From JBKECO01 sp047974745 (lineage in GTDB: Bacteria; Bacillota; Clostridia; Lachnospirales; Lachnospiraceae), in the NCBI GenBank assembly GCA_047974745.1, contig JBKECO010000014.1, forward strand, positions 1-64,000: a stretch of DNA of 64,000 nucleotides. The letters run 5' to 3'. A program made the position numbers and the translations under genes. Positions 9,401 through 17,675 of this stretch are shown piece after piece. Every line of letters begins with the position of its first letter. Within the stretch, counting starts at the first letter, position 1. The notes under the pieces are model-generated. The model was given only the letters and a program-made list of their open reading frames with translations. It searched no databases and had not been told where the DNA came from.

Positions 9401-11067
9401 ATTATTGTATCTGTCCCGTTTATAAAATTAAAATCAAGTGGATCCCCAGTTACTGTGACATTCGCTCCAGTTGAAAAATCTTTATATGTGACTGTACATC
9501 CAGAATCGGCAGAATATACCGTATCACTCCAGTCTCCGTTATACAGACGGTTATAATAGACATTTGGATAATAGGTCAAGGTCAGAGTTCCAGCCTGATA
9601 ATAGATATCTGCATAGGATAACCCTGTCACATCTCTTGGTGAATCATATTCTGTAGTACTACTCGTTTGGGCAGACTTCGTTGCAGCTGCAAAACTTACT
9701 GTTCCGACTCCTGCATTGAGAATGTTCACAACGTTTCCGTTATTCAGATTACCTCTACCTACTTCGACACCACTATCTGTCGTATACGTTGTATACCATA
9801 CATTTCTATCTGTAAAAAGATCTGTTGTACCACGGGGCAGAACCATATTGATGACAGCATCATTTGTAAGATAGCCTTCAGATTTATGTATCTGGATTGT
9901 GAATCCTTTTCCAGCACCAGTCGCATTCGTATACATGCCTGCTAATGCATCAATAGAGGCACTTGCTAAATAATAAGATGTATATGCACGTCCTAAGTTA
10001 GTAGGAAGTTCTCCTGGCATAAAAGTAGTTGTATCCGTAAGGTTTGTAATTGTAAATGTCGGTGTCGATGCATCCGCCTGCAAAAGCAACCTAGCAGTAT
10101 AGCCTGTCTGGCTTGTCGGTGTTGTAACAGCCACCTGATTCACTGTTCCATATCCTGTATAGATCTGCATATCAAAATTATAAGTACCCTGGGTTGCTGA
10201 TAAAGAATTCAACAGGGTCGTCGCATTTTGTCTGATCGTAAACTGCCCTACAACGGATGCTGTAACTGTTGCTCCACAAATTGCTTTTACTGTTGTGGAA
10301 CCATCCGCATTGGTAGTTTTTGTAAATGTCACATCACTTACCTGAGGCATATTCTGCACTGAAAATCCTGCAGGAATCGTAAATACAGCTGCCACACCAG
10401 AACGCTGAGCCTCAGGTATGTCATTGACTGTAATTAGAAATGTCAAGGCAAATTCAAATTCACCCTTTTTCCCAATTCCAAAATCTGCTGGTGTTTTAAG
10501 AACAGAGTTATTTGGATCGAGCATGATATAGTTTGATGCATCTGGCACTTGTATAGGATCTGTTAGCGACATTAATGCAAATGCTTCCGGAATCATTTCG
10601 ATTGTAAATTCTTCCGTATCAGTTTCTGTTGAGGTTTCAGTGGAATCTTCAAATATGATTTCTGTTGAAGCTTCATCGGGCGTTTCCGTGGATTCCTCAG
10701 TTGCAGGCGTTTCTGTTACAGGTGTCTCGGTAACAGGTGCCTCGGTAACAGGTGTCTCGGTTACAGGTATCTCTGTTACAGGCGTCTCTGTTGCAGGCGC
10801 TTCTGTTACAGGCGACTCGGTTTCAGGTATCTCTGTTACAGGTGTCTCGGTTACAATGTCTGTGGTTTCCTCGCCAGAAGATGTTTCTGATGAGGCTGCA
10901 GATGTATCTTCTGCAATTAATTCCGTAATCGACTCAGACACCACTTCTGATGACTCTGATATCTGTAGATTTTCCATCTGCATATCATTCGCATATGTTT
11001 TATTTCCAGCGAGCTGAATGGACAATAACATTATTACAAGTAGTACTGAGATTATTCTTTTTTTCAT
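3472..11067 (-). CDS. Giant sortase-anchored surface protein with InlB repeats and a pilin-type isopeptide domain
   Basis: This predicted wall-anchored adhesin has 2,531 residues. A signal peptide (MKKRIISVLLVIMLL..., cleavage near residue 26) is followed by an acidic Thr/Pro linker with pentapeptide repeats of the VTETP type (about 71-122). A long stretch with no family I recognise comes next. About 1974-2325 hold Listeria-Bacteroides (InlB B, Flg_new) repeats with GY.F.GW and LYA.W signatures. About 2326-2468 form a Spy0128/FctA-like domain ending FTNTYTK, the usual site of an intramolecular isopeptide bond. A poly-Thr tract, the sorting motif MPLTG (2495-2499), a membrane helix and the tail RRKRKK complete it. 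I use the ATG at 11067 (GGAGAGG upstream) because the open frame before it lacks signals. Its promoter has a LytTR-type repeat. The C-terminal module closely matches that of the protein at 37361-43465. Confidence 0.9.
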   Translation of the reverse strand: MKKRIISVLLVIMLLSIQLAGNKTYANDMQMENLQISESSEVVSESITELIAEDTSAASSETSSGEETTDIVTETPVTEIPETESPVTEAPATETPVTEIPVTETPVTEAPVTETPVTETPATEESTETPDEASTEIIFEDSTETSTETDTEEFTIEMIPEAFALMSLTDPIQVPDASNYIMLDPNNSVLKTPADFGIGKKGEFEFALTFLITVNDIPEAQRSGVAAVFTIPAGFSVQNMPQVSDVTFTKTTNADGSTTVKAICGATVTASVVGQFTIRQNATTLLNSLSATQGTYNFDMQIYTGYGTVNQVAVTTPTSQTGYTARLLLQADASTPTFTITNLTDTTTFMPGELPTNLGRAYTSYYLASASIDALAGMYTNATGAGKGFTIQIHKSEGYLTNDAVINMVLPRGTTDLFTDRNVWYTTYTTDSGVEVGRGNLNNGNVVNILNAGVGTVSFAAATKSAQTSSTTEYDSPRDVTGLSYADIYYQAGTLTLTYYPNVYYNRLYNGDWSDTVYSADSGCTVTYKDFSTGANVTVTGDPLDFNFINGTDTIIVANRDLYIKSSGATFSTIAQYGNGSSTYNDSVVLSAISNFNDNSKSFPIQDNLKVSYDYEETLTPTWLGNLGTSKEFGLTYRIYVTDAVTGQISRIETLVDEESWAAGYTPQQIDGITETAVNGAALSEWNLAEANNAGNTKYVSRIEVLRTQFEFNKRGAAATANTTYCWFDYTLRAYHARLSNGSDIGTSHKAKIHRETSSDQILAQNNSAIKADFTVTTMHLIDNIRLWGSSDTNSEMEVNDHMETGLYGRYRIVKYADTMKYNVDADGNTVAFGNAAYNPVVTELYGDAITLTDRIERSNQRLLGIWDENGQYHDLSAEGVDPENYLVDAKSSYLDGYETTDMTSTHDYSTYSGQLYKLDEIYTELGISYATRLVVAMDTINDWTTPNAENHTYMSIFINKVMPGYLNYDNLIGTNGSADLPKQFSLNASLYCEYSDYVSEKVNGNSAIDSNGGTTHGSKASFKYNTAKLIAGSYAGSISILDKDYYVDPYSALTSDNRGVSLTNGIVSTGVYQQENAVFMELTRVNVAIPTTLQMQYKQAEIDFSGTDEKLLSLTNSVSFPYQAWWTIWDFSLEYTLSTGESKTVDDSVVQFGPNNQGRTYYTIPDVDIENGIYLTSLKIKFGDDHNWGTNGGKIYSSTAVTYQKNLPTVGLAMNNVNIPSVYPGTDITIGSVSDNETDDTYDKLNVEAKLSFTNIFGEELTSDASKYVAAGQSVRIAGQILYVDFLSESLSYSATSVNQGKEVTITASTQWRTEADAVRMMINNDIKLRPTYYFKVDKNFNYVDGSLSNVSTGATALFLPAGVGEGKSGNVDYGILKISYDEVEFNNLAYASYSGSTYAYRNDIPKFKLQARFDAAPVSTVAVSGVWMDMEYDANRDGSGGNEAEITVETTNSKGLLLDTAPYGDTFGNTETAKDTNNNGYAEMLYVAISNTIKVNEQAVLGVLPYAIATSPFQESTASVTSRDLTEVENLFSERIFMSGDTTTDTFDWVVYVPIMKKGESYKYIYGGNTLYSAANDFSVDFMSIDTTDLDTTTSNYRIFYTTDSNPASGAMQGAQSAGWTEFQNNTGEAVAGLPTDMSTVTMIKITVDQIIAKDKIYVDLDYKLNEHKSVIGDQKSQTTIYANFKMGQVDEYYFGTNGQSGVPLTYNLKDMTLSGYVWDESDYNSVYNADNIAQNSKYAGAILELYSQNGTKVDQTGNSKFTSNSTGAYTLIMPNDGPWNVKINLPSGKKLVAKQVSGDASVDSAFDRSTMLAAVDFVPNVAAAVYTLTNVNAGIYNKPVISVSDVIYKVGTDNKDVLDITVQYRVPSSAPANIELREGELVNVASIEDNGNETANILALSTGIVTGVVTVVDGYGEFESSEFDITIYANVLYNGNTATGGVPLDETKYYPSLDSTGNDAMTDKVTVMNQASLVKTGYHFLGWASEAAALTAEYTAGEVFQTKSLTQDITLYAVWEKNTYEIAYDSNSGSGNMDSQTCYYDVSTNLNKNQFTRTGYQFTGWNTVADGSGTVFTDEQEIINLLETGSITLYAQWNANAYTVHFDANSGSGTMDPQEFEYDVSESLNENTFVKSGYTFSGWSYSQDGAIYFLDKDEVLNLTDQEGGSITLYAVWAVNGDTKYSVEYYLQNTDGTYSFTPSSIETFTGMTDSQVSAFAKKFAGYSFDSVSLKNIVSGIISGDGSLILKLYYRSELSVAFDTNGGSANPASQTVLYGDQATEPDDPYRDGYIFKGWYYTNDVGEEILWNYDDAVTKNMLLTAKWAHAEIVLDLDQDPPIQKKVSNGEKDSELSNRTFTFTMTASTSDTPMPTGSLSGTKTVNINGEGSVEFGTILYSESNVGHTYSYQLTEVDTGISGYTYDDSSYTMQITISYNSDNTALEKSIVFFDENGSELSDATQVTFTNTYTKKTTTTTTTTTTNTNTTIVNVIYSKVIMPLTGDDSNSKVLLLIMCISTATILFIIIRRKRKKIH
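10700..10855. repeat. 15-bp tandem repeats coding VTETP-type pentapeptides
   Basis: About ten degenerate 15-bp units of the GTAACAGGTGTCTCG type encode (V/A)TE(T/I/A/S)P pentapeptides just after the adhesin's signal peptide. The array is in frame and could change in length without breaking the gene. Confidence 0.8.
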
Positions 11068-11110
11068 AATATGATCCTCTCCAATATATATGAAGTATGC
11101 TTTAAAAAAT

Positions 11111-11172
11111 ACTATAGCATCTTCATTTGCTATTGGATGAATCTTGTTCCACAAAACACAATATTTGACACA
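11111..11172 (-). promoter_or_regulatory. Adhesin promoter with LytTR-type direct repeat
   Basis: On the plus strand TGTTCCA (11145) and TGACACA (11166) lie 21 bp apart. In the transcribed sense this reads TGTGTCA-N14-TGGAACA. A -10 box TATAGT (11111-11116) follows 28 nt downstream. Six other promoters in the window share this layout. Confidence 0.65.
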
Positions 11173-11604
11173 TAATGCACTAATTGTACACATATGACAA
11201 ATAAAGAACTATTAAAGGCAAAAGAATTATGAAAAAACTTTTTATCGATGTATTGGACAATTAGAAGCTCTTTCTTCCCGCTTAAGTCCAAAGATAAGAG
11301 AAAAATCTCTTCAAATGCACTTATTCTAAGATATTCGAAGGCGTTTGGACTAAAATCGACTCGCAACATGTCAAATTTTCCAAAATTCTATCATTTTTGG
11401 ACATTTACATTCAGATTCATGCCTAGCAACCCATAGTTATATTGCCATGACTAATTCGGTTTTGCTTTTTATTTTAGCTAATTAGTAAGAATAGAAATGT
11501 TCATCTTTTTCAACAGCTGTAACTATTAGACGATGTATGACACCCTAAGGTTCTTCATGCAACCATCTTCCTTCACCGATATCAGCATTCGCTCCTGCTG
11601 CACT
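11173..11604. other. AT-rich intergenic DNA with no gene seen
   Basis: About 430 bp between the adhesin promoter and an isolated terminator. I find no reading frame with a ribosome site and no RNA gene. Scattered TTTGGAC / GTCCAAA fragments form weak inverted repeats. Confidence 0.5.
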
Positions 11605-11633
11605 TAAAAAAGCCCCTCAGCATTCAGAAGGGC
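11605..11633 (-). terminator. Isolated terminator
   Basis: On the minus strand GCCCTTC-TGAATGCT-GAGGGGC is followed by TTTTTT, a good intrinsic terminator. The DNA upstream of it in that direction holds no intact gene, which suggests it once ended the decayed sequence at 11634-12000. Confidence 0.7.
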
Positions 11634-12000
11634 AATACCATTCGGTTCGTATGATTTTTTTGATGCAGATAGCGATTATACAGGGAGTCTGATATTGCAC
11701 AAATGCGATACATCCACAATCTTTGAAATACGTACTGATCCATCAATTCATCAGCAATAGATAACTAAGATCTTCATATTTGCATTATCAGTGTTCCCCA
11801 TACATGTTTCGGTATTCCGTAATTAGCATAAATATATTCTCACCTTGTTTGATACGAGCAATAGCTCACTCCTTCTCAACATCCGGAATATAACGCTTAA
11901 TCTTTGCAAATTTCATATCAAAACTAAATCTCTGATCCAGATCAAACGGTACAATATATCATGATCGGAACAAGTGCACATGATTTCCAGTTATCATAGT
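11634..12000 (-). pseudogene. Possible decayed gene remnant
   Basis: No intact frame exists, but the minus strand reads short coding-like stretches interrupted by stops and frame changes, for example FDMKFAKIKRYIPDVEKE, then a TGA, then AIARIKQGENIFMLITEYRN, and later YEPNGIALLNAEGLF close to the isolated terminator. I cannot assign a family. The composition is that of eroded coding DNA rather than ordinary spacer. Confidence 0.35.
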
Positions 12001-12010
12001 CCCCCATAGA

Positions 12011-12043
12011 GAAAGCCGCGATAGCAATTGTATCGCGGCTTTC
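12011..12043 (-). terminator. Terminator of the GH2/GPH/flavodoxin operon
   Basis: A perfect 13-bp stem GAAAGCCGCGATA / TATCGCGGCTTTC with a 7-nt loop lies 25 bp beyond the flavodoxin stop codon. The following T tract is short (TTTCTCT). Confidence 0.75.
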
Positions 12044-12068
12044 ACCATTTAGGTGTTAAAACAGTCCC

Positions 12069-12545
12069 TTAAGTAAAATGTATGTTTAACTCATCAAGCC
12101 ATGCCTGAACTTGTCTTTCATCAAATTCACTTGTTGTAGAAAATCCTGGCAGCATTTTCGTTTTAGAGCATTCTTTGGAGATATTAGCCTCAATCAGTCC
12201 AAATCCTCCCCCTCCATGAGTGCAAAATGGGATAACTGTTTTACCTTCCAAATTCACAGAACGCAAGAAAGATAGTATGGGCGGTGCAAAAGATCTGAAC
12301 CAATTTGGAGACCCAATGAAAATATATTCATAGTCTGTAATATCTTCATTTCCAGATATAAGTTTGGGACAGTATCCGCGTTCGATTTCACTTCGCACTT
12401 CCTTTGTTGCGCCGTTGTAAGTAAATGTATACGGTCTTTCCGGAATCAGCTCTCTGATATCTGCATCTGTAATAAGTGCGATATCTTCTGCCAACCCTCT
12501 TGTTGTATCAGAATACGAATAATATACCACCAATGATGTACTCAT
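12069..12545 (-). CDS. Flavodoxin family protein
   Basis: This 158-residue protein has a short-chain flavodoxin fold. The FMN phosphate loop is at residues 9-16 (YYSYSDTTRG; the usual T/S-x-T-G-x-T is varied), and the second flavin-loop regions are FIGSPNWFRSFAPPI (about 77-91) and PFCTHGGGGFGLIE (about 106-119). It resembles the Flavodoxin_4 group found in anaerobes and probably acts as a low-potential electron carrier or quinone/flavin reductase. It is last in an operon after a GH2 glycosidase and a GPH sugar symporter, with 36 nt to the symporter stop. Its role with sugar genes is unclear. Confidence 0.8.
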   Translation of the reverse strand: MSTSLVVYYSYSDTTRGLAEDIALITDADIRELIPERPYTFTYNGATKEVRSEIERGYCPKLISGNEDITDYEYIFIGSPNWFRSFAPPILSFLRSVNLEGKTVIPFCTHGGGGFGLIEANISKECSKTKMLPGFSTTSEFDERQVQAWLDELNIHFT

Positions 12546-12581
12546 CTTTCTCCTTTCCTAAGTCAGAAATGCAATTATCAA

Positions 12582-13988
12582 TTAACTATTTTCTTTTGCA
12601 TGTCTGGCTGCAAGTTCCGCAACATTCTCGACTACCTTTTTCTTACTAAGCGGATAGATCAGAGCAAGTACGAGTGCGGCAAAGATATATATTGTTCCAG
12701 GGAAAAAAGTAGCAATGTTGTAAATACCATTCGTTACACTTTCGGTCTGAACTGTCGCTATGGAATTATATCCGATCAGAGCAAGTGCCCATCCACTCAT
12801 ACCACCTGCCAATGCCTGTCCAATTTTTCTGGAGAAGGAATATACCCCATAAATTGTTGCATCATTTCTACGGTTCGTCTTGACTTCCTTATCATCAATG
12901 ACATCTGTTACCAGTGCATAGGACTGCATCATAAAAAAGTACATTCCCAACATTGCTATAAAGGAAAGGATCAAGTATAGATATACGTTTTCGATATGAA
13001 GAACACCTAGTATGATATACATGATACCTGAGAATCCACAACCTGCAATCCCACATTCTCTTTTTCCAAACTTAACAGCAAGTCTGGTGGAAAAGATGGC
13101 CATGATAAACATTGCAGGCAGTGCTAACATGGAGGCGATTGAAAGTGCTTTTGTATTTCTAAAATAGTCCGCATACAGGAAATTATTGACTCCTTGTCCC
13201 ATTAGGGACGCCAGGAGAAGTAAAAGTGCTGACAATACAACACCAAGCAAGGCGCGGCTTTTGAAGATTTCTCCCAGTGATTTAAAAAGAGAGGCCTTTT
13301 CTCCATTCTGATCCGGCTCGATAACAACCCGCTCTGTGACCATAAAGTAACAGAGTACATAACAGATGATCGCACAAACAGAAAATATACCGGCTATCAT
13401 TGTAAATTTCGCTGGGTCAACGACCTGATTCCCATTTGCATCTGTATAATAGACAACCAATGGTGCTGTCACACTAATCATGATTCCTGCAAGACCCCCA
13501 CCCATGGATCGAAAAACAGATAGAGAGCTTCGATCCTTTGGATCACTTGAAATAACTGATGCCATAGATCCATAAGGTATATTGATCGATGTATAGAATA
13601 CAGATCCCCATAACAGGTAGGTCACGAACATATAGATGATTTTTACGGTCATGGACTGATCAGCCAGAGCTGACTGGTACATCAGAAAAGACGCTAGCGC
13701 TACTGGTCCGCACATGCGTCGGATCCAGCTTTTGAATCTTCCATCCTTGGCAAGTTTCGCAGAATCTACGATTCGACCCATACCAATATCAGTAAAAGCA
13801 TCCACGCAGCGTGCAACAAGGAACATCACTCCTATGATCGCAGGATTAATCCCCATTACCTTTGAGTAAAAAATCATTACATAAGTACTTGCAAAAATAA
13901 ACGTAAAATCATTTCCAAAATCCCCGAACATATACCCCAATTTATCCCGCAAACCAAAAGGTCTGATCGCTTTTTCTTTTAAATCCAT
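12582..13988 (-). CDS. GPH-family sugar:cation symporter
   Basis: This 468-residue protein has about 12 transmembrane helices and the glycoside-pentoside-hexuronide (MelB-like) N-terminus. GYMFGDFGNDFTF (residues 18-30) and ARCVDAFTDIGMGRIVDS (about 59-76) hold the acidic residues that bind the cation and sugar in MelB. The members take up glycosides, pentosides or hexuronides with Na+ or H+. It follows the GH2 glycosidase by 42 nt and probably brings in that enzyme's substrate. Exact sugar not predictable; beta-glucuronides or beta-galactosides fit the partner. Confidence 0.88.
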   Translation of the reverse strand: MDLKEKAIRPFGLRDKLGYMFGDFGNDFTFIFASTYVMIFYSKVMGINPAIIGVMFLVARCVDAFTDIGMGRIVDSAKLAKDGRFKSWIRRMCGPVALASFLMYQSALADQSMTVKIIYMFVTYLLWGSVFYTSINIPYGSMASVISSDPKDRSSLSVFRSMGGGLAGIMISVTAPLVVYYTDANGNQVVDPAKFTMIAGIFSVCAIICYVLCYFMVTERVVIEPDQNGEKASLFKSLGEIFKSRALLGVVLSALLLLLASLMGQGVNNFLYADYFRNTKALSIASMLALPAMFIMAIFSTRLAVKFGKRECGIAGCGFSGIMYIILGVLHIENVYLYLILSFIAMLGMYFFMMQSYALVTDVIDDKEVKTNRRNDATIYGVYSFSRKIGQALAGGMSGWALALIGYNSIATVQTESVTNGIYNIATFFPGTIYIFAALVLALIYPLSKKKVVENVAELAARHAKENS

Positions 13989-14030
13989 ACACTTCTCCTA
14001 TTATTTTCATTTGATTTTCAATAACATTCG

Positions 14031-16271
14031 TTATTTTTTAATCTGATTCAGCTGCTCATTGATTGCGAGCATATCTTCTTTGGTGATTTTCTTTTCCGTA
14101 AATCCACCGAGCATGGATAGCATACGTTTTACAGTAAAGCTGCTCATCATGGTATTCATTCCTTCGCCAGACTGACTGGCCTGTGCTATGCTCTCTGGCA
14201 TCAACCCCGCCATAAGTTTGCCAAAGAACATTTTTCCAGCTTCATTTTCCATCAGGGTACCAATTTTATCGTTAATAGAAAAATAACCATCAGGAGCCGT
14301 AATTTCAAACCAGTTCAAAATATCTCCGACTTCCTTCATTCTATAATCTTCATTAAAGACCTCTACCTTACGAATCCTGCTGTGATCCGTACAATCACCA
14401 GCTTTTACCATAATCTCTGTCTCTCCAGCATTTAAGATAACAAAGTAGAAGAAATGAACATCACTCTTTTGCTTTCCGACCGTTTTTCCATTTACGAACA
14501 ATTCTACTTCAGGCAGATTAGAATATACTGTTATTTTCGTTACATCTTCGACACGATCCACATATTTCTTGGAACAGATATGTACAAATGGATCCTCACT
14601 TAACCATGCTTTATATGCATAGAAAGCATCTTTTTTATAGGTTCTGTCAAAATTCACAAGTCCTTTGTGATTCATGCCATTTTCACCGCCCTCTGCTCTT
14701 CCGTCAGCAGCAAAATCGAACATATTCCATACATGTGTCGCCCAGATATAAGGTCTTGTGAATAGCTGTTTGATCAGCTCTTCATGGTAATGTGCCTGAT
14801 ATTCTTCCGTGTAATCACCTTGTTCCGGATCAGATGTATGCCAATCCAGTGCTTCACATCCATATTCGCTTAGACCAATAGGTTTATTTGGATATTTCGC
14901 ATGAAAATGATCGAACCATGGACCATTTTGAGAGGTATCACCGCCGTACCAGCCAAAATAGTGGTTATATGACACAACATCTGAAATATGTACATACTCT
15001 TCGTCAATACCTACCATGGAAACAGCAGCAATTGTAGTCAGTCTCGTCTTATCCATTTCATGAACAAGATCGTTCAGCTTATGATGATTTTCTAACAAGC
15101 CCTGATCTCCTGCACCACCCATGGATACTTCATTCGAAAGTCCCCATACAACTATGGAAGGATGGTTATAGCTTTGTGTCACCAACTCTTTCATTTGAGA
15201 AATGGTGTTTGGCATTCCATTTGCCAGATGTTTGGAGATGTAAGGAATTTCAGCCCAAACGACCATACCCTTTTCATCACATAGATCATAGAAATACTGA
15301 TCGTGCTGATAGTGCGCTAGTCGGATCGTGGTAGCTCCTACTTCACAGATCAAACCCATATCTCTTTCATGGTGCTCCTTAGTGAGCGCATTTCCAATTC
15401 CTTTAAAGTCCTGATGGCGGGAAACTCCGCGCAGAGGATAACTTTCGCCATTTAGAATAAATCCTTTTTCAGGATCGATTTCAAATGTCCTGCATCCAAA
15501 TCTGGTAGATCTTTCATCCAGAACTGCTTCTCCCTTTTTCAAAACTACTTTAGAAGTATATAAATGAGGATCTTTTTTTCCATTCCACAGATGAACATTC
15601 TCGATTTCAAATACAGTTTTGCTTTCTGAGACTGGCAGCGTTCTTGTTGCAACAACCTGTCCACCATCCAGTATCGTATATTCCAGTTCTTCATTACCAT
15701 TTGCACCTGTAACGAATACTTCTATTTCAACAAGTGCATTCGTATTCTGTACTTCAGGGGTCACTTTTATCGCAGGTCCGCCATAGTTATCGAGGTCAAA
15801 ATGTACTTCTTCTGTGCAAATAATTGATACATTTCGGTAGATTCCTCCATAAAATGTAAAATCTGCCATCTGTGGATAAACTCTGTCGTTTGCTGAATTG
15901 TCAACCTGAACGACAATTTCATTACTTTCCTGAATCAGGTCCGTAATATTTACTCGCCATGTCGAATATCCACCATCGTGATGTCCTGCAGCTGTTCCGT
16001 TCACAAAAACATCTGCTGATGAATTTACTCCCTCGAATTCGAGATAGACAGAGAAAAAAGAAGGAAGATCAGATTTTTTCAAAATCTTACTATAGGTGCA
16101 GGTACCTCGGTGATAATCATTTCCCCCATCTTGTCCGTCAATTCCATTCCAAGTGTGTGGCAGATTGATCGCTTCCCACTCTGCTTGTGCAAGTTCAAGT
16201 GTGCTTTCTGATACAGCACCGTCGTATTTTGAAAATTTCCAGCCGTCGTTCCAAATCTGTTTTGTACTCAT
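14031..16271 (-). CDS. Glycoside hydrolase family 2 (beta-galactosidase / beta-glucuronidase type)
   Basis: This 746-residue cytoplasmic enzyme (no signal peptide) has the GH2 order: a jelly-roll sugar-binding domain (about 1-160), an immunoglobulin-like domain (to about 270) and a TIM barrel. The acid/base lies in VVWGLSNEV (Asn-Glu) and the nucleophile in PIGLSEYG. After the barrel and a beta domain there is an extra tail of about 100 residues, with DGYFSINDKIGTLMENE and ITKEDMLAINEQLNQIKK. It resembles small tails on some Firmicutes glycosidases and is not needed for the fold. It heads the operon with the GPH symporter and flavodoxin, divergent from an AraC regulator. Substrate (galactoside versus glucuronide) is not resolved. 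Confidence 0.88.
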   Translation of the reverse strand: MSTKQIWNDGWKFSKYDGAVSESTLELAQAEWEAINLPHTWNGIDGQDGGNDYHRGTCTYSKILKKSDLPSFFSVYLEFEGVNSSADVFVNGTAAGHHDGGYSTWRVNITDLIQESNEIVVQVDNSANDRVYPQMADFTFYGGIYRNVSIICTEEVHFDLDNYGGPAIKVTPEVQNTNALVEIEVFVTGANGNEELEYTILDGGQVVATRTLPVSESKTVFEIENVHLWNGKKDPHLYTSKVVLKKGEAVLDERSTRFGCRTFEIDPEKGFILNGESYPLRGVSRHQDFKGIGNALTKEHHERDMGLICEVGATTIRLAHYQHDQYFYDLCDEKGMVVWAEIPYISKHLANGMPNTISQMKELVTQSYNHPSIVVWGLSNEVSMGGAGDQGLLENHHKLNDLVHEMDKTRLTTIAAVSMVGIDEEYVHISDVVSYNHYFGWYGGDTSQNGPWFDHFHAKYPNKPIGLSEYGCEALDWHTSDPEQGDYTEEYQAHYHEELIKQLFTRPYIWATHVWNMFDFAADGRAEGGENGMNHKGLVNFDRTYKKDAFYAYKAWLSEDPFVHICSKKYVDRVEDVTKITVYSNLPEVELFVNGKTVGKQKSDVHFFYFVILNAGETEIMVKAGDCTDHSRIRKVEVFNEDYRMKEVGDILNWFEITAPDGYFSINDKIGTLMENEAGKMFFGKLMAGLMPESIAQASQSGEGMNTMMSSFTVKRMLSMLGGFTEKKITKEDMLAINEQLNQIKK

Positions 16272-16418
16272 GTTTACCCTTTCCTTTCTAATTGCAACAA
16301 TGTATCAAATAATGATTGCATTTTAGCAAAAAAAAAAAACTTGTACTCGGATGATATTTGTTGTATTAGCACATTTTTTGTGTTATTATTCAAAATAGCA
16401 GTAACAAAAGGAGGTGCT

Positions 16419-17645
16419 ATGCAGCAGATCAATCAAACTGGAAAAGAATATTTTCCATTTTTTAAGCAGCTAATCACGGATGCCTTTCAGGCTGACTGTA
16501 TCTATCTTGAGTTCCCCTATGAAAATATGGACGAAATTGACCGTGGATTTCGTAAAACAATCTGGAATACCTATCCATTGCCTAATTCTGCCTCGTTCAT
16601 GATGGAACCAGTTTCTGAGTATCATCTTTATGTGGTCAAGAGCAATCTTGGATTTTACAATATTCTGGCAACCCTCACCTTGGAGAAAAACGCAGATATT
16701 CTCAGCATCGGCCCCTTTCTCGATGAAGATATAACGCCTACCTTTTTGGGAACTATTTTAAAAGATGCCCAGGTCTCATCCAAAACACTCTTGTCTTTAA
16801 AACAGTTCTATCACACACTGCCAAAGGTCAACGTAAATGCTGTCGTTACTCTGACAATGCATTTGCTTTCAGTCATCATTCCGGAGTTTAGTGATATCAT
16901 TCCTAAGTTTATGAATTTTTCAGATTCCACGAACAAGGTACAGCCACAAGCTTTCGAAATCGCTAAGTTCACATCACAATATGCCGAACGATATGCAAGC
17001 CTTTCGAACGATTATTTTGATTCACTGACGAAAGGAGATATCAATAAAACATCTCAGCGCCTAAATTTAATTCTGGAGTTTTCCGGTATACTGAGCCTGG
17101 GATCACTTTCAAAACTAAAACGACGTGTCCATTCGATCAATGAAAGTTGTAAAACGAAAATACTTGAAACAACAGTGCCAGCAGCTCTTGTCCTCGACCT
17201 TTCGCAGATTTACGAGGATCGGATCGAATCCGCCACATCTCGACAGACCCTTGCAGCTTTGACCTCGGAAATCAGCAGAAAATATTGCCTGCTGGCAAAG
17301 AATTACTCTTTTTCCGAATATACCTTTCTGACACGAAGTGTAATCCTTTATATTCAGGAACACTTAGAGGAAGAGCTCACATTATCAATCCTATCCGATC
17401 AATTTAAAAAGAACGCATCCTTTTTATCGAATGCGTTCAGTAGAGAAACTGGGATAAGTCTTACAAACTATATTCATAAGGAACGGATTCAGGCTTCGAT
17501 CCGTTATCTGGCGACCACGAATCTGCCCATTTCATCAATCTCATCCTGCGTGGGTTTTCAAGATTTTAATTATTATTCCAGATTATTCAAAAAACAGATT
17601 GGAACATCCCCCAGTGAATACAGAAAAATGATACTAAAGATGTAA
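16419..17645 (+). CDS. AraC-family transcriptional regulator
   Basis: This 408-residue regulator has a long N-terminal sensor region (about 1-290, no clear family, PocR- or GAF-like in character) and a C-terminal double helix-turn-helix (about 305-405). The latter is recognisable as LTLSILSDQFKKNASFLSNAF and LPISSISSCVGFQDFNYYSRLFKKQIGTSPSEYR. I choose the ATG at 16419, which has AAAGGAGG at 16407-16414, over an upstream in-frame start without a ribosome site. It is divergent from the GH2/GPH/flavodoxin operon and probably activates it in response to the sugar. An A12 run lies in the shared intergenic space. Confidence 0.87.
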   Translation: MQQINQTGKEYFPFFKQLITDAFQADCIYLEFPYENMDEIDRGFRKTIWNTYPLPNSASFMMEPVSEYHLYVVKSNLGFYNILATLTLEKNADILSIGPFLDEDITPTFLGTILKDAQVSSKTLLSLKQFYHTLPKVNVNAVVTLTMHLLSVIIPEFSDIIPKFMNFSDSTNKVQPQAFEIAKFTSQYAERYASLSNDYFDSLTKGDINKTSQRLNLILEFSGILSLGSLSKLKRRVHSINESCKTKILETTVPAALVLDLSQIYEDRIESATSRQTLAALTSEISRKYCLLAKNYSFSEYTFLTRSVILYIQEHLEEELTLSILSDQFKKNASFLSNAFSRETGISLTNYIHKERIQASIRYLATTNLPISSISSCVGFQDFNYYSRLFKKQIGTSPSEYRKMILKM

Positions 17646-17675
17646 ACTCGTTATTTTCCACCACGATAAGCGGTA

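Noticed and set aside
10640..11017. Plus-strand frame coding VTGVSVTGASV-type repeats
   Set aside because: Mirror of the VTETP repeat array of the minus-strand adhesin; no ribosome site.
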